Below, piece by piece: positions 56,884 through 63,856 of a stretch of DNA of 64,000 bases (within the stretch, counting starts at the first letter, position 1; each line of letters starts with the position of its first letter). A program made the translations under genes and the position numbers. The DNA comes from Polaribacter sp. IC066 (GTDB lineage Bacteria > Bacteroidota > Bacteroidia > Flavobacteriales > Flavobacteriaceae): contig NZ_VORR01000011.1 of NCBI RefSeq assembly GCF_007997085.1, positions 33,750 through 97,749 on the forward strand, read 5' to 3'. The notes beneath the pieces are model-generated. The model had not been told where the DNA came from, ran no database searches, and saw nothing but the letters and a program-made list of their open reading frames with translations.

Positions 56884-58422
56884 ATGACGAAGAAACTTAC
56901 CCTTATTGCTTTTGTAGTATCACTCGGAGGATTCCTTTTTGGTTTTGATGCGGGTATTATATCTGGTGTAATGTCTTATGCCAGTCCTGAATTCGATTTA
57001 AATGATATTCAATCGGGTTGGGTGGTAAGTGCTCCTACATTTGCAGCAATGTTTGCAATGTTATTTTCAGGAAGATTAAGTGATATTTTGGGCAGAAAAA
57101 AAACCCTCATTTTTGTAGCTTTTTTATACGCTATTTCTGCTGTTTTATCTGCGATAGCAGGCTCTTATGAAATGCTTTATATCGCAAGAATTATTGGAGG
57201 TGTTGCTTTTGGTGCAGCGTTGATTATAGCGCCAATTTATATTGCAGAAATTTCTACAGCAGAAAATAGAGGTAAGCTAGTTTCTTTGCAACAGCTAAAT
57301 ATTGTTTTTGGTTTTTTTGCTGCTTTTTTAAGTAACTATTTTTTTAACAAATACAATACATCAGAAAGTACGTTTTTAACAGATGAAAACGTTTGGAGAT
57401 GGATGTTAGGGGTCGAGTTAATTCCTGCTTTATGCTATTTTGTTTTCTTGTTTTTTATTCCTAAAAGTCCGCGTTGGTTGTATTTAAAAGAAAATTATGA
57501 AGAGGCGAAGCAAGTTTTAAATCAGATTCATAATTCTAAAAGGGGTGGTGAAGAGATTGCTGCTATTGAAAGAAATATAGATGCGAATAAAAATAAAACG
57601 ACCGTAAAAGTTAAAGATTTATTAAAGCCATCATTGCGTTTTATTTTAGTGATTGGGCTAGTTATAGGGGTATTGCAGCAAATTACGGGTATAAACGCTG
57701 TGTATTTTTATGCAACCTCTATTTTTGAGCAGACGGGTATTGGTACAGACGCTGCTTTTTCTTCAGGCGTTTTATTGAGTACAATTTCAGTTGTTTTTAC
57801 TTTTGTGGCTATTTATTTAATTGATAAAATGGGTAGGAGACCTTTGTTATTGTATGGTACCGCTGGTATTGCAATTAGTTTATTATTGTGTGCTTATGGC
57901 TTTAATCAAGCAACTTATCAATTATCAATAGAAAAAATTAATCAATTAGAATTTGCGGAATCCCAGAAGTTATTGCCCTTTGCAGATAAATTATATGACA
58001 GTGATGTAGCCTTTAAAAATGATCTAAAAGCTGCTTTAGGAAATAAAGTTTATAATAAAAATGATGGTGCTATTTTAGAGGTAGCAACCACTATTAACGC
58101 CAATTTAATATTAGCAGGTATTTTAGGTTTTATAGCGTGTTTTGCGTTTTCATTAGGCCCTGTAATGTGGGTGTTGCTTTCGGAGTTATATCCAATAAAA
58201 TATAGAGGTTTGGCTATTGGTGCTATTGGGTTTGTGAACTCTTTTGTAAGTTGGTTTGTACAGCAAGTTTTTCCGTGGGAATTATCTAATTTAGGAAGTG
58301 CCTTAAGTTTCTTCTTATTTGGATCAATCTCTTTGGTTGGCTTTTTTGTGCTTTTAAAAATATTACCAGAAACCAAAGGAAAATCTTTAGAAGAATTAGA
58401 AATGGAATTAATTTCAAAATAA
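56884..58422 (+). CDS. MFS sugar porter (XylE/GLUT type, proton symporter)
   Basis: 512 residues with 12 transmembrane helices. Sugar-porter signatures are GFDAGIISGVMSY, GRLSDILGRKK (loop 2-3), FIPKSPRWLYLKE (end of helix 6), GVLQQITGINAVYFYAT (helix 7, sugar-binding QQ), DKMGRRPLL (loop 8-9) and PETKGKSLEELE (after helix 12). A hydrophilic insertion of about 75 residues (about 340-405) separates helices 9 and 10, as in some Bacteroidetes members. It imports the monosaccharides released by the locus. Its promoter was probably lost with the 5-prime end of the GH30 gene, so expression may depend on the IS element. Confidence 0.93.
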   Translation: MTKKLTLIAFVVSLGGFLFGFDAGIISGVMSYASPEFDLNDIQSGWVVSAPTFAAMFAMLFSGRLSDILGRKKTLIFVAFLYAISAVLSAIAGSYEMLYIARIIGGVAFGAALIIAPIYIAEISTAENRGKLVSLQQLNIVFGFFAAFLSNYFFNKYNTSESTFLTDENVWRWMLGVELIPALCYFVFLFFIPKSPRWLYLKENYEEAKQVLNQIHNSKRGGEEIAAIERNIDANKNKTTVKVKDLLKPSLRFILVIGLVIGVLQQITGINAVYFYATSIFEQTGIGTDAAFSSGVLLSTISVVFTFVAIYLIDKMGRRPLLLYGTAGIAISLLLCAYGFNQATYQLSIEKINQLEFAESQKLLPFADKLYDSDVAFKNDLKAALGNKVYNKNDGAILEVATTINANLILAGILGFIACFAFSLGPVMWVLLSELYPIKYRGLAIGAIGFVNSFVSWFVQQVFPWELSNLGSALSFFLFGSISLVGFFVLLKILPETKGKSLEELEMELISK

Positions 58423-58526
58423 TATCTTATATTGTAAAATACTTGAAATTTGTGAAATAGTGTAAATAGGATGGTTTTAATGTTGGTGTCTGGATCACCA
58501 GTAATGGTCATTTTTTTTTGCTTGTT

Positions 58527-58660
58527 GCTAGCATTGTTGTGTATTAAATGTTGCGTTTTTATGGGTGAGGATTTTTCAACGGAAAATTAAAGTGTCTAAA
58601 AATGCAATTGACTTTGATTAAACATTAAATTAGCGATTTTTTATACACGGTATTGTTATT
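58527..58660 (-). repeat. attC-like repeat 1 (distal end of cassette array)
   Basis: Begins GCTAGCATTGTTGTG (others: GCYAACGTTGTTGTG), contains the long inner stem TTGCGTTTTT ... AAAAATGCAA with a nested TTTTTCAACGGAAAA stem, and ends TATACACGGTATTG. It belongs to the same subtype as repeat 7 at 63857. Both borders are mutated (GCTAGCA and GTATT instead of GCTAACG and GTGTT). It separates the array from the sugar porter gene. Confidence 0.65.
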
Positions 58661-58681
58661 TCGTTATTTTTAATTCAGTTC

Positions 58682-59449
58682 TCATTTTTTTAATTCATTG
58701 TTAATTTGAGAAATAAGTTCTTTACATTTTTTTTTCATTTTAAGAAAAGTTCCATTCATACTTCCAAAGTTAAGAGATGCAAAAGCAAAACCATTCTTTT
58801 GTTTTTGGTCATTAAATATACCTCCAAAGGATTCTTTTGTTAAATTTCCACGAACTCCCATTTTTCCATCCGACAGTTGAAATACATAGTTTTTTGACAT
58901 AGAATTGATATCGTGTTTTTCATAACTCCCTGGATGAAGTGTTTGTTCAGCATCATTTCTCCAGTGGTTTTCAGTATTTTTTAATTTTTTATAGAGTAAA
59001 TCTAAATTCAGTACACCATTTTTTATCGAATCATTTGAGATAATTGCAAAATTCCCTGAATTTTTAAGCTCTTGGTAAGTGTTGTCAATTAAATAAAAAC
59101 TTTGCCACGAGTAGATGTCTACAAGGTGTTTGTTGAATGAATTCCAGCTATTCACTGGCTTGCCATTGAAATGCTCCATTACTGTGTTTGCTGAATTAAT
59201 TAGTTCGTTTCGTCTATGAACAAATTGATCAATTTCTGTAATTGATAGTTTCAAATCCCTTTTAATATTATTTAGATAGACAACTTCGTTTTCTCTTCCT
59301 TTCCTTTCTTCATTCCAATTATTAATAGATTAAGCAATCAAAATTCCAATAACAACAAGTACAATTTCTCCAATGGCATACTTAAAATATTTTCTAGTTT
59401 TATTTTTCCCTATAAAGTCGTAGCGTATTTTTCTGAAGAATTTTATCAT
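58682..59449 (-). pseudogene. DUF6090-like membrane protein with a premature stop
   Basis: From an ATG at 59449 the frame reads MIKFFRKIRYDFIGKNKTRK, then the membrane helix YAIGEIVLVVIGILIA, then TAA at 59332-59330 (codon 40) where family members read LSINNWNEE. Without the stop the frame continues uninterrupted to 58682 (255 residues; open part from 59254). A single T-to-A change explains it. The family is known only as a short N-terminal membrane anchor with a helical C-terminal domain; function unknown. It is the cargo of the last cassette. Translation could restart at 59254 without the anchor, so the gene is probably dead. Confidence 0.75.
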
Positions 59450-59473
59450 TGGTTAGCGGTTTCTCATAATGAA

Positions 59474-59614
59474 GCACAACATTTTGCTTTAAGTAAAGTT
59501 GCGATATTTACTGCATAAAGTTAGTAAATAAAATACGAACCAAGAAAGTCCGTTTGGACTTTCGTAAGTAGGCGAGAAGCCAGCAATTAATTTTAACCGT
59601 GTTGTGTTTAGTGC
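59474..59614 (-). repeat. attC-like repeat 2
   Basis: Left border GCACAACATTTTG, inner stem AAAGTCCG / GGACTTT, then CCAGCAATTAATTTTAACCG and right border GTTTAGTGC (59606-59614). It shares the AAAGTCC subtype with repeats 4 and 6. The right border pairs (8 of 9) with the left border of repeat 3 (GCATTAAAC), marking the ends of the cassette carrying 59618-60226. Confidence 0.7.
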
Positions 59615-59617
59615 TTT

Positions 59618-60226
59618 CTAACATAGTAATTGAATTCGAACTAATAATTTTTCCGAATTTCTCCATTTAATCCATCCAGTTTTTCGTTCAGCATTATTTT
59701 CTGGGTATGCTTCGCAATTAGTTGCAAAAGAAATTTCAATCCAAAATTTTCCATTCTGTTCAATTATATCTATAACTTTCATAGATTCGTATTTACAGCT
59801 GTTGATAATAATTTTTTCATCTTTTTCTTTTGGACTATTCCGTATTAAGTTTTGTTTGTCAATTCGTTCAACTGAAGCAGACATTAAAATTGTTTCCCAA
59901 GTTTTAAAAATATACTTTTCATTATTCGGTATAAATCCAATTTCCGAATTGTTAATTAGTATTTTATAATATTTGCTATTTTTCTCAAGACATATAAAAT
60001 GATAAAGTCCATAATCTGGTTTATAGAAATAAGGAAATATTTTGTTTGTCTGAATTTTGTTTGTCAATTTATTATTTGAGAAAATATCTTTCGGATGTGA
60101 CAGATTTTCATACAAATATGGATTTTCGGCAACAGCAAATCCAATTCCTGATTTTTTCGGTTGTTTATTTTGCCCGTAAATTACAGAAATTGATAAACTT
60201 AAAATTAATATTATCCAAATTTTCAT
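59618..60226 (-). CDS. Secreted hypothetical protein, cassette cargo
   Basis: 202 residues with a signal peptide (MKIWIILILSLSISVIYGQ). The rest is hydrophilic with aromatic-rich stretches (KIFPYFYKPDYGLYHFICLE; YESMKVIDIIEQNGKFWIEI; near the end KTGWIKWRNSEKLLV, reminiscent of the end of SH3-like modules). I do not recognise the family. The stop codon is only four bases from the repeat border and the gene fills its cassette. An exported role is likely from the signal peptide. Confidence 0.7.
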   Translation of the reverse strand: MKIWIILILSLSISVIYGQNKQPKKSGIGFAVAENPYLYENLSHPKDIFSNNKLTNKIQTNKIFPYFYKPDYGLYHFICLEKNSKYYKILINNSEIGFIPNNEKYIFKTWETILMSASVERIDKQNLIRNSPKEKDEKIIINSCKYESMKVIDIIEQNGKFWIEISFATNCEAYPENNAERKTGWIKWRNSEKLLVRIQLLC

Positions 60227-60247
60227 TATAATTCTAAATTTCGTTTT

Positions 60248-60383
60248 GCATTAAACGTTTAGTATATGAAAAGTAGGCGATTTCAAAGTACGGAACTTTC
60301 GTTTAAGCACGTACTTTGGTGCGAGCCGCAAACTTTGAATTCAGTACCATTTCGCCTATTTTTTATATACATTGTTGTACATC
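60248..60383 (-). repeat. attC-like repeat 3
   Basis: Left border GCATTAAACG, a long inner stem AAGTAGGCGAT ... TTTCGCCTATTTTT with CAAAGTACGG / CCGCAAACTTTG elements, right border GTTGTACATC (60374-60383). The internal arm sequences differ from all the other copies, as expected for attC sites, which are conserved in structure rather than in sequence. Confidence 0.65.
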
Positions 60384-60406
60384 GTTTATTCCGTTTCAAA
60401 TTTCAC

Positions 60407-61690
60407 CTAATTATTTGATAACGCCGGTTGTTGCATACTAATACAATGAATTCCGCCACCTCCTAAATTAACGGCAAGGGCATCAATCATAATTACTTTT
60501 CGGTTAGGGAAAACAAATTGTAATATTTGGGCAGCCTTTTCATCTTTTGATTTTAACTCTAGGGGCATTCCTTCTCTCCAACAGGTCTGACCAATAATTA
60601 CTTTATTGGTAATAATGAAGTTGAGATAGCTTAACGCGGCTATAACTTTTACACTATCCCCATTAGGGAAAGTACTTCCATCTTCATAATCAAGGGTTTT
60701 AATATATTCATATACATAATCACCAGGACTCATTGTATCGTAAATTGTCCCAGGAAGTGGCATTCTAATGATAGTAAATGGTTTTCCATCTTGGTCAGTT
60801 GCTTTGGATAATATTTCATAATTCTCCTCAATTCGTTTGTTGTTTTCAAAAGCGATTGGGTCATTCAATTCCGTGCTGTCTATTTTTGCCAAAAGGATTG
60901 TGGAATCATTTACAAAACGAACAAATTCATCTACGTGACCATTTGTAGTAACAACTGTATAAGCTTTTGTTCCGTCTTTTGTAGAAATTGGGCCGAGGAA
61001 GGTATGGTCATCTTCAACCAAACCTTGGTTTAACCAGATTACTTTTTTTGTTCCCAGCAACCGTTTATATTCGGCCTCCATTTGCAATTTGCTCATATTT
61101 GGATTTCTGCCTTTTTCGACAGCTTCTGTAGTAATCAAAGTGCCTTTTCCATTGACTTCTCTATTTCCACCTTCACTAATCATTGAACTCGAAATAACAG
61201 GTAATTTAAAATGTTTAGCAACCCGAACATCATACATTTCTTCCGTTTTGGTGTCAACGTCCAATGTGTCCGCATATCCCCAAGAATTAAAATTGAAGTC
61301 TGCAATAGCAACTGTTTTTTGATTAGTTTCTACAAATATGGGTCCCATATCTCTTGTCCAGATTTCAAAAGATGGTATTTCCAATAGCTTCAATCGTTTC
61401 TGTGCTCCAAAACGGTTTTTTAAAGTTTCACTCGCTTTATTAAGAAGTTCTTTGTTTTTACAGGTTACTACGATGTCTGTATCGTTAATTAAAGCTTCAA
61501 TAATTGAAAGTGTAACATTTTCTACAGATTCACTTTCTTTGTGATTGGTGGATGGCCATATCAACCAAATTGCTTCTTGAGCTTCAAACTCGGCTGGTTG
61601 ATTTATAACCACTAAATCACTATTTTTTTTTGGCGATGCACACGAAATTATTAGTAGTGCAATTATAAAACTGCTTAGGATTGATTTCAT
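60407..61690 (-). CDS. Agmatine deiminase-like (porphyromonas-type peptidyl-arginine deiminase family) lipoprotein
   Basis: 427 residues from the ATG at 61690. A longer frame to 61771 exists, but those 27 residues lie in the upstream repeat, and the internal start gives a proper lipobox (LLIISCASP). Family landmarks are EAIWLIWPS, IWTRDMGP (substrate Asp), MISEGGNREVNGKGTLI, NGHVDEFVRF (catalytic His) and GGGGIHC with the nucleophile Cys416. These enzymes hydrolyse the guanidino group of agmatine or C-terminal arginine to release ammonia. A lipid anchor is unusual for agmatine deiminases and suggests an envelope role, perhaps with peptide or amine substrates. It is the largest cargo of the cassette array. 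Confidence 0.88.
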   Translation of the reverse strand: MKSILSSFIIALLIISCASPKKNSDLVVINQPAEFEAQEAIWLIWPSTNHKESESVENVTLSIIEALINDTDIVVTCKNKELLNKASETLKNRFGAQKRLKLLEIPSFEIWTRDMGPIFVETNQKTVAIADFNFNSWGYADTLDVDTKTEEMYDVRVAKHFKLPVISSSMISEGGNREVNGKGTLITTEAVEKGRNPNMSKLQMEAEYKRLLGTKKVIWLNQGLVEDDHTFLGPISTKDGTKAYTVVTTNGHVDEFVRFVNDSTILLAKIDSTELNDPIAFENNKRIEENYEILSKATDQDGKPFTIIRMPLPGTIYDTMSPGDYVYEYIKTLDYEDGSTFPNGDSVKVIAALSYLNFIITNKVIIGQTCWREGMPLELKSKDEKAAQILQFVFPNRKVIMIDALAVNLGGGGIHCISMQQPALSNN

Positions 61691-61705
61691 AATTTGTGTT
61701 TTAAT

Positions 61706-61850
61706 GATGTACAACGTTGTTGTGTGTTGAAAGTTGCGTGTTTTAAGCAGTGAATTTAGTAAATAAAACACGAACCAAGAAAGTCCGTTTGGACTTTCGT
61801 AAATAAGCTAAAAGCCAGCAATTAATTTTGTACGGTGTTGGCAACTATAA
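61706..61850 (-). repeat. attC-like repeat 4
   Basis: Left border GATGTACAAC (61706-61715), exactly complementary to the right border of repeat 3 (GTTGTACATC). It contains GTTGTTGTGTG, AAAGTTGCG, the AAAGTCCG/GGACTTT stem and CCAGCAATTAATTTTG, and ends TACGGTGTTGGCAACTATAA (GTTGGCAACTATAA at 61837-61850). It is 145 bp, subtype as repeats 2 and 6. Confidence 0.75.
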
Positions 61851-61858
61851 TTTTTAAA

Positions 61859-62146
61859 TCAGAGAATATTTTTCAAATCCTGTCTTCCAATTATCGCCAT
61901 AATTTCCACAATATTATTATTTACTTTGTAATAAATACTTTCTGAATCAGAAACGCAACGTCGATATCCTTTTTTTATATAGTCAACCGATTCAAAATAA
62001 AATGGATTTTTCGCTATAATTTCAAAGTTTTCAAAGAAAGAATCGAAATATTTATCAGCCTGAATCATTCCGAATTTTTCAACCCCGTATTTGTGGATTC
62101 TTATTAAGTCTTCCTTCGCTAAATTACTTATTTTATAATTAGCCAT
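61859..62146 (-). CDS. Type II toxin of the ParE/RelE superfamily
   Basis: 95 residues. The ParE-like fold pattern is NLAKEDLIRIHKYGVEKFG at the N-terminus, a helix pair up to about residue 50, and the C-terminal beta strands YRRCVSDSESIYYKVNNNIV and EIMAIIGRQD. The start overlaps the antitoxin stop by one base (TAATG), so translation is coupled. Family toxins act on gyrase (ParE) or mRNA on the ribosome (RelE); ParE is the better match given the ribbon-helix-helix partner. It fills the cassette and its stop is nine bases from the border. Confidence 0.9.
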   Translation of the reverse strand: MANYKISNLAKEDLIRIHKYGVEKFGMIQADKYFDSFFENFEIIAKNPFYFESVDYIKKGYRRCVSDSESIYYKVNNNIVEIMAIIGRQDLKNIL

Positions 62147-62379
62147 TAAATCAACGACTTTGATTCCGCTAATATTTGTTCTTTGCTCAAATCTGTAAAT
62201 CCGCTATTTTCAGCTTTCTCCAATTTAGCACTAATCCAGTCAATTTGTCTTTGTTGTTTTCTTGCTTGTCTAATTAAATCGTTTACAAGTTCACTTTTAG
62301 TAGAATATTCTTTCTTATCAACTTGATTTTTTAGCCATTCATCATTTGGTTGAGTGAACGAAATACTTTGCCTTCCCAT
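62146..62379 (-). CDS. ParD-like ribbon-helix-helix antitoxin
   Basis: 77 residues. The N-terminal ribbon MGRQSISFTQPNDEWLKNQV and helices STKSELVNDLIRQARKQQRQ form the DNA-binding module, followed by the toxin-binding tail (WISAKLEKAENSGFTDLS, then KEQIL). It lies upstream of the toxin as usual, represses its own operon and neutralises the toxin. The promoter must lie within the 78 bp between the start at 62379 and the cassette end near 62458. Confidence 0.9.
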   Translation of the reverse strand: MGRQSISFTQPNDEWLKNQVDKKEYSTKSELVNDLIRQARKQQRQIDWISAKLEKAENSGFTDLSKEQILAESKSLI

Positions 62380-62457
62380 AATATTTTATTTTGGTGCTAA
62401 TTTACACCAAAAAAGTCAATTTAGCAAATTTAATGTTCAACTTGAGTTTCGCCATTT

Positions 62458-62597
62458 TTATAGTTGCCAACGTTGTTGTGTATGGTTTATTGCGTAAATT
62501 TAACGAAAAATTAATTAAAAATCACAGACTTTCAAGTGCGCGAGGTTTTTCGCAAGAAAAACGGATAAAGCAATAAATTATGCACGGTGTTAGCAAA
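62458..62597 (-). repeat. attC-like repeat 5
   Basis: Left border TTATAGTTGCCAAC (62458-62471), exactly complementary over 14 bases to the right border of repeat 4. Then GTTGTTGTGTATGG, an inner stem with TTTATTGCG / CAATAAA and GCGAGGTTTTTCGC, and right border GTGTTAGCAAA (GTTAGCAAA at 62589-62597). The plus-strand frame 62391-62576 is only the repeat read through and is not a gene. Confidence 0.75.
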
Positions 62598-63002
62598 TGC
62601 GTGTTTAATTTTCCATTTTTATTATTTCGCAATATTATTTTTCTTTTTTGTTAAATTTGATTTCACTTTTTATATTTTTCAAACTGTTTTCTGTACTGTA
62701 TAAAAAGGTGAATTTCCACAAAAATTTGCAACTTTTTCCCCGGCATGGCAATTCCGTCTTATTGTAAATTCATATTTTTTCGTGAGAGTAGAAATTCCAC
62801 TTTTTGCTCAATTCCGCCAACTTTATAAATCCCACCTTTTTGTAATCCAGCTAAAAAGTTAAATTCCAAAAAATTGAATAGCTAAAGAGTGTTCCATATT
62901 TTCAGAATTCTAAATATTTTTTCCGTTTTTCGGTTTTCAAACTTTTAAATCTAAATGTTTTTTTAAATAACTTTTGGTGTTAAATTATACTTTGTGCTAG
63001 TT
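62598..63002. other. Cassette without a clear protein-coding gene
   Basis: About 405 bp between repeats 5 and 6 with no frame above about 35 codons on either strand. It has several related stretches on the plus strand such as AATTTCCACAAAAA, AAATTCCACTTTTTG, AATCCCACCTTTTTG and AAATTCC, roughly 35-100 bases apart, which may form a structured RNA or be a decayed coding sequence. ORF-less cassettes are known from integrons and may carry promoters or small RNAs. Confidence 0.5.
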
Positions 63003-63143
63003 TTTGCTAACGTGTTTGTACAAGATTAGTTGCTGTGGTTAAGCAATAAAGTTAATAAATAATAACTGACTAGAAAGTCCCAAAGGACTTTCGTAAATTG
63101 GCTAAAACCAGCAATTAATTTTACACGGTGTTGCCCACAGTAC
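63003..63143 (-). repeat. attC-like repeat 6
   Basis: Left border TTTGCTAAC (63003-63011), complementary to the right border of repeat 5. It contains GTTGCTG, AAAGTCCC/GGACTTTCG, CCAGCAATTAATTTTACACG and the right border GTTGCCCACAGTAC (63130-63143). It is 141 bp, subtype as repeats 2 and 4. Confidence 0.75.
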
Positions 63144-63151
63144 TTTTTTTA

Positions 63152-63442
63152 TTATGCTATTTCAATATTCAACTGTCTGCCAAGTCCTAATTCAATTAGT
63201 TTGTAATAAGTAGAAATCTGAATATCACTTAAACCACGTTCAATTCTTGAAATGTAGCTTTTTTTTGTTCCAGTTCTTTCAGCAAGTTCCTCTTGTGTTA
63301 AGTTAGCTTCTTTACGAGCTTCTTTTAGCATAATTCCTAATCGAAAAGCAAGAGAATCCGCGTCATATTTATCGCGCTTTTCAGTTCCTTTATTTCCGTA
63401 TGTTCCAATTAGTATGTCCTCAAAATCAGTTACGTTTTTCAT
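63152..63442 (-). CDS. XRE-family antitoxin (HigA-like)
   Basis: 96 residues. A helix-turn-helix lies at about residues 30-85 (MLKEARKEANLTQEELAERT, then KKSYISRIERG). It follows the toxin gene by one base, the HigBA order (toxin first). It would neutralise the toxin and repress the pair's promoter. The stop codon is nine bases from the cassette border. Confidence 0.9.
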   Translation of the reverse strand: MKNVTDFEDILIGTYGNKGTEKRDKYDADSLAFRLGIMLKEARKEANLTQEELAERTGTKKSYISRIERGLSDIQISTYYKLIELGLGRQLNIEIA

Positions 63443-63443
63443 A

Positions 63444-63782
63444 TTAGTTATTTTTATCTTGTAAGTATTCCTTTTTTAATTTTTCCGCAAGTTTGATTTC
63501 CTTTTTCGGCGTTTTTTGAGCTTTCTTTACAAAACAATTTGCAAGAACAACTAAATTTCCATCATCAAAAAAGCACAAAATTCTTATGCTTTTAAAGGTC
63601 GTAATCACACGCACTTCATAAATTCCGTCTGTATTTTCGAGATATTTAAAGAATTTTTTAGGGACTTGTCTTTCAAATCGAACCAAATCTAAAACATATC
63701 CTATTTTTGCTCGAACTTTTTCGTCTTGAGCTTTATAAAATTTCGCGAAATAATCTTTGTATCCAATTACTTTTCTTATCAC
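63444..63782 (-). CDS. RelE/HigB-type toxin (Gp49-like)
   Basis: 112 residues. The pattern KVRAKIGYVLDLVRFERQVPKKFFKYLE, then GIYEVRVITTFKSIRILCFFD and LVVLANCFVKKAQKTPKKEI, is that of phage-derived Gp49/HigB-like mRNA interferases, with the basic KKAQKTPKKEI end typical of the family. It probably cuts mRNA on the ribosome. It is encoded before its antitoxin in a cassette. Together with the other pair in this array it could stabilise the cassettes against loss. Confidence 0.9.
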   Translation of the reverse strand: MIRKVIGYKDYFAKFYKAQDEKVRAKIGYVLDLVRFERQVPKKFFKYLENTDGIYEVRVITTFKSIRILCFFDDGNLVVLANCFVKKAQKTPKKEIKLAEKLKKEYLQDKNN

Positions 63783-63856
63783 ACTGCAAAGTTAACTAAT
63801 TAGTTTACTAAATTCAACTAAAAATTACAAAATTTAATTTAAATGACGATTTTTTT

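Noticed and set aside
61691..61771. Longer start of the deiminase gene
   Set aside because: The extra 27 residues come from the repeat and would hide the lipoprotein signal; the ATG at 61690 gives a proper lipobox.
62391..62576. Plus-strand frame of 61 codons
   Set aside because: It lies almost wholly inside attC-like repeat 5 and its sequence is that of the repeat; no start signal and opposite orientation to the array genes.
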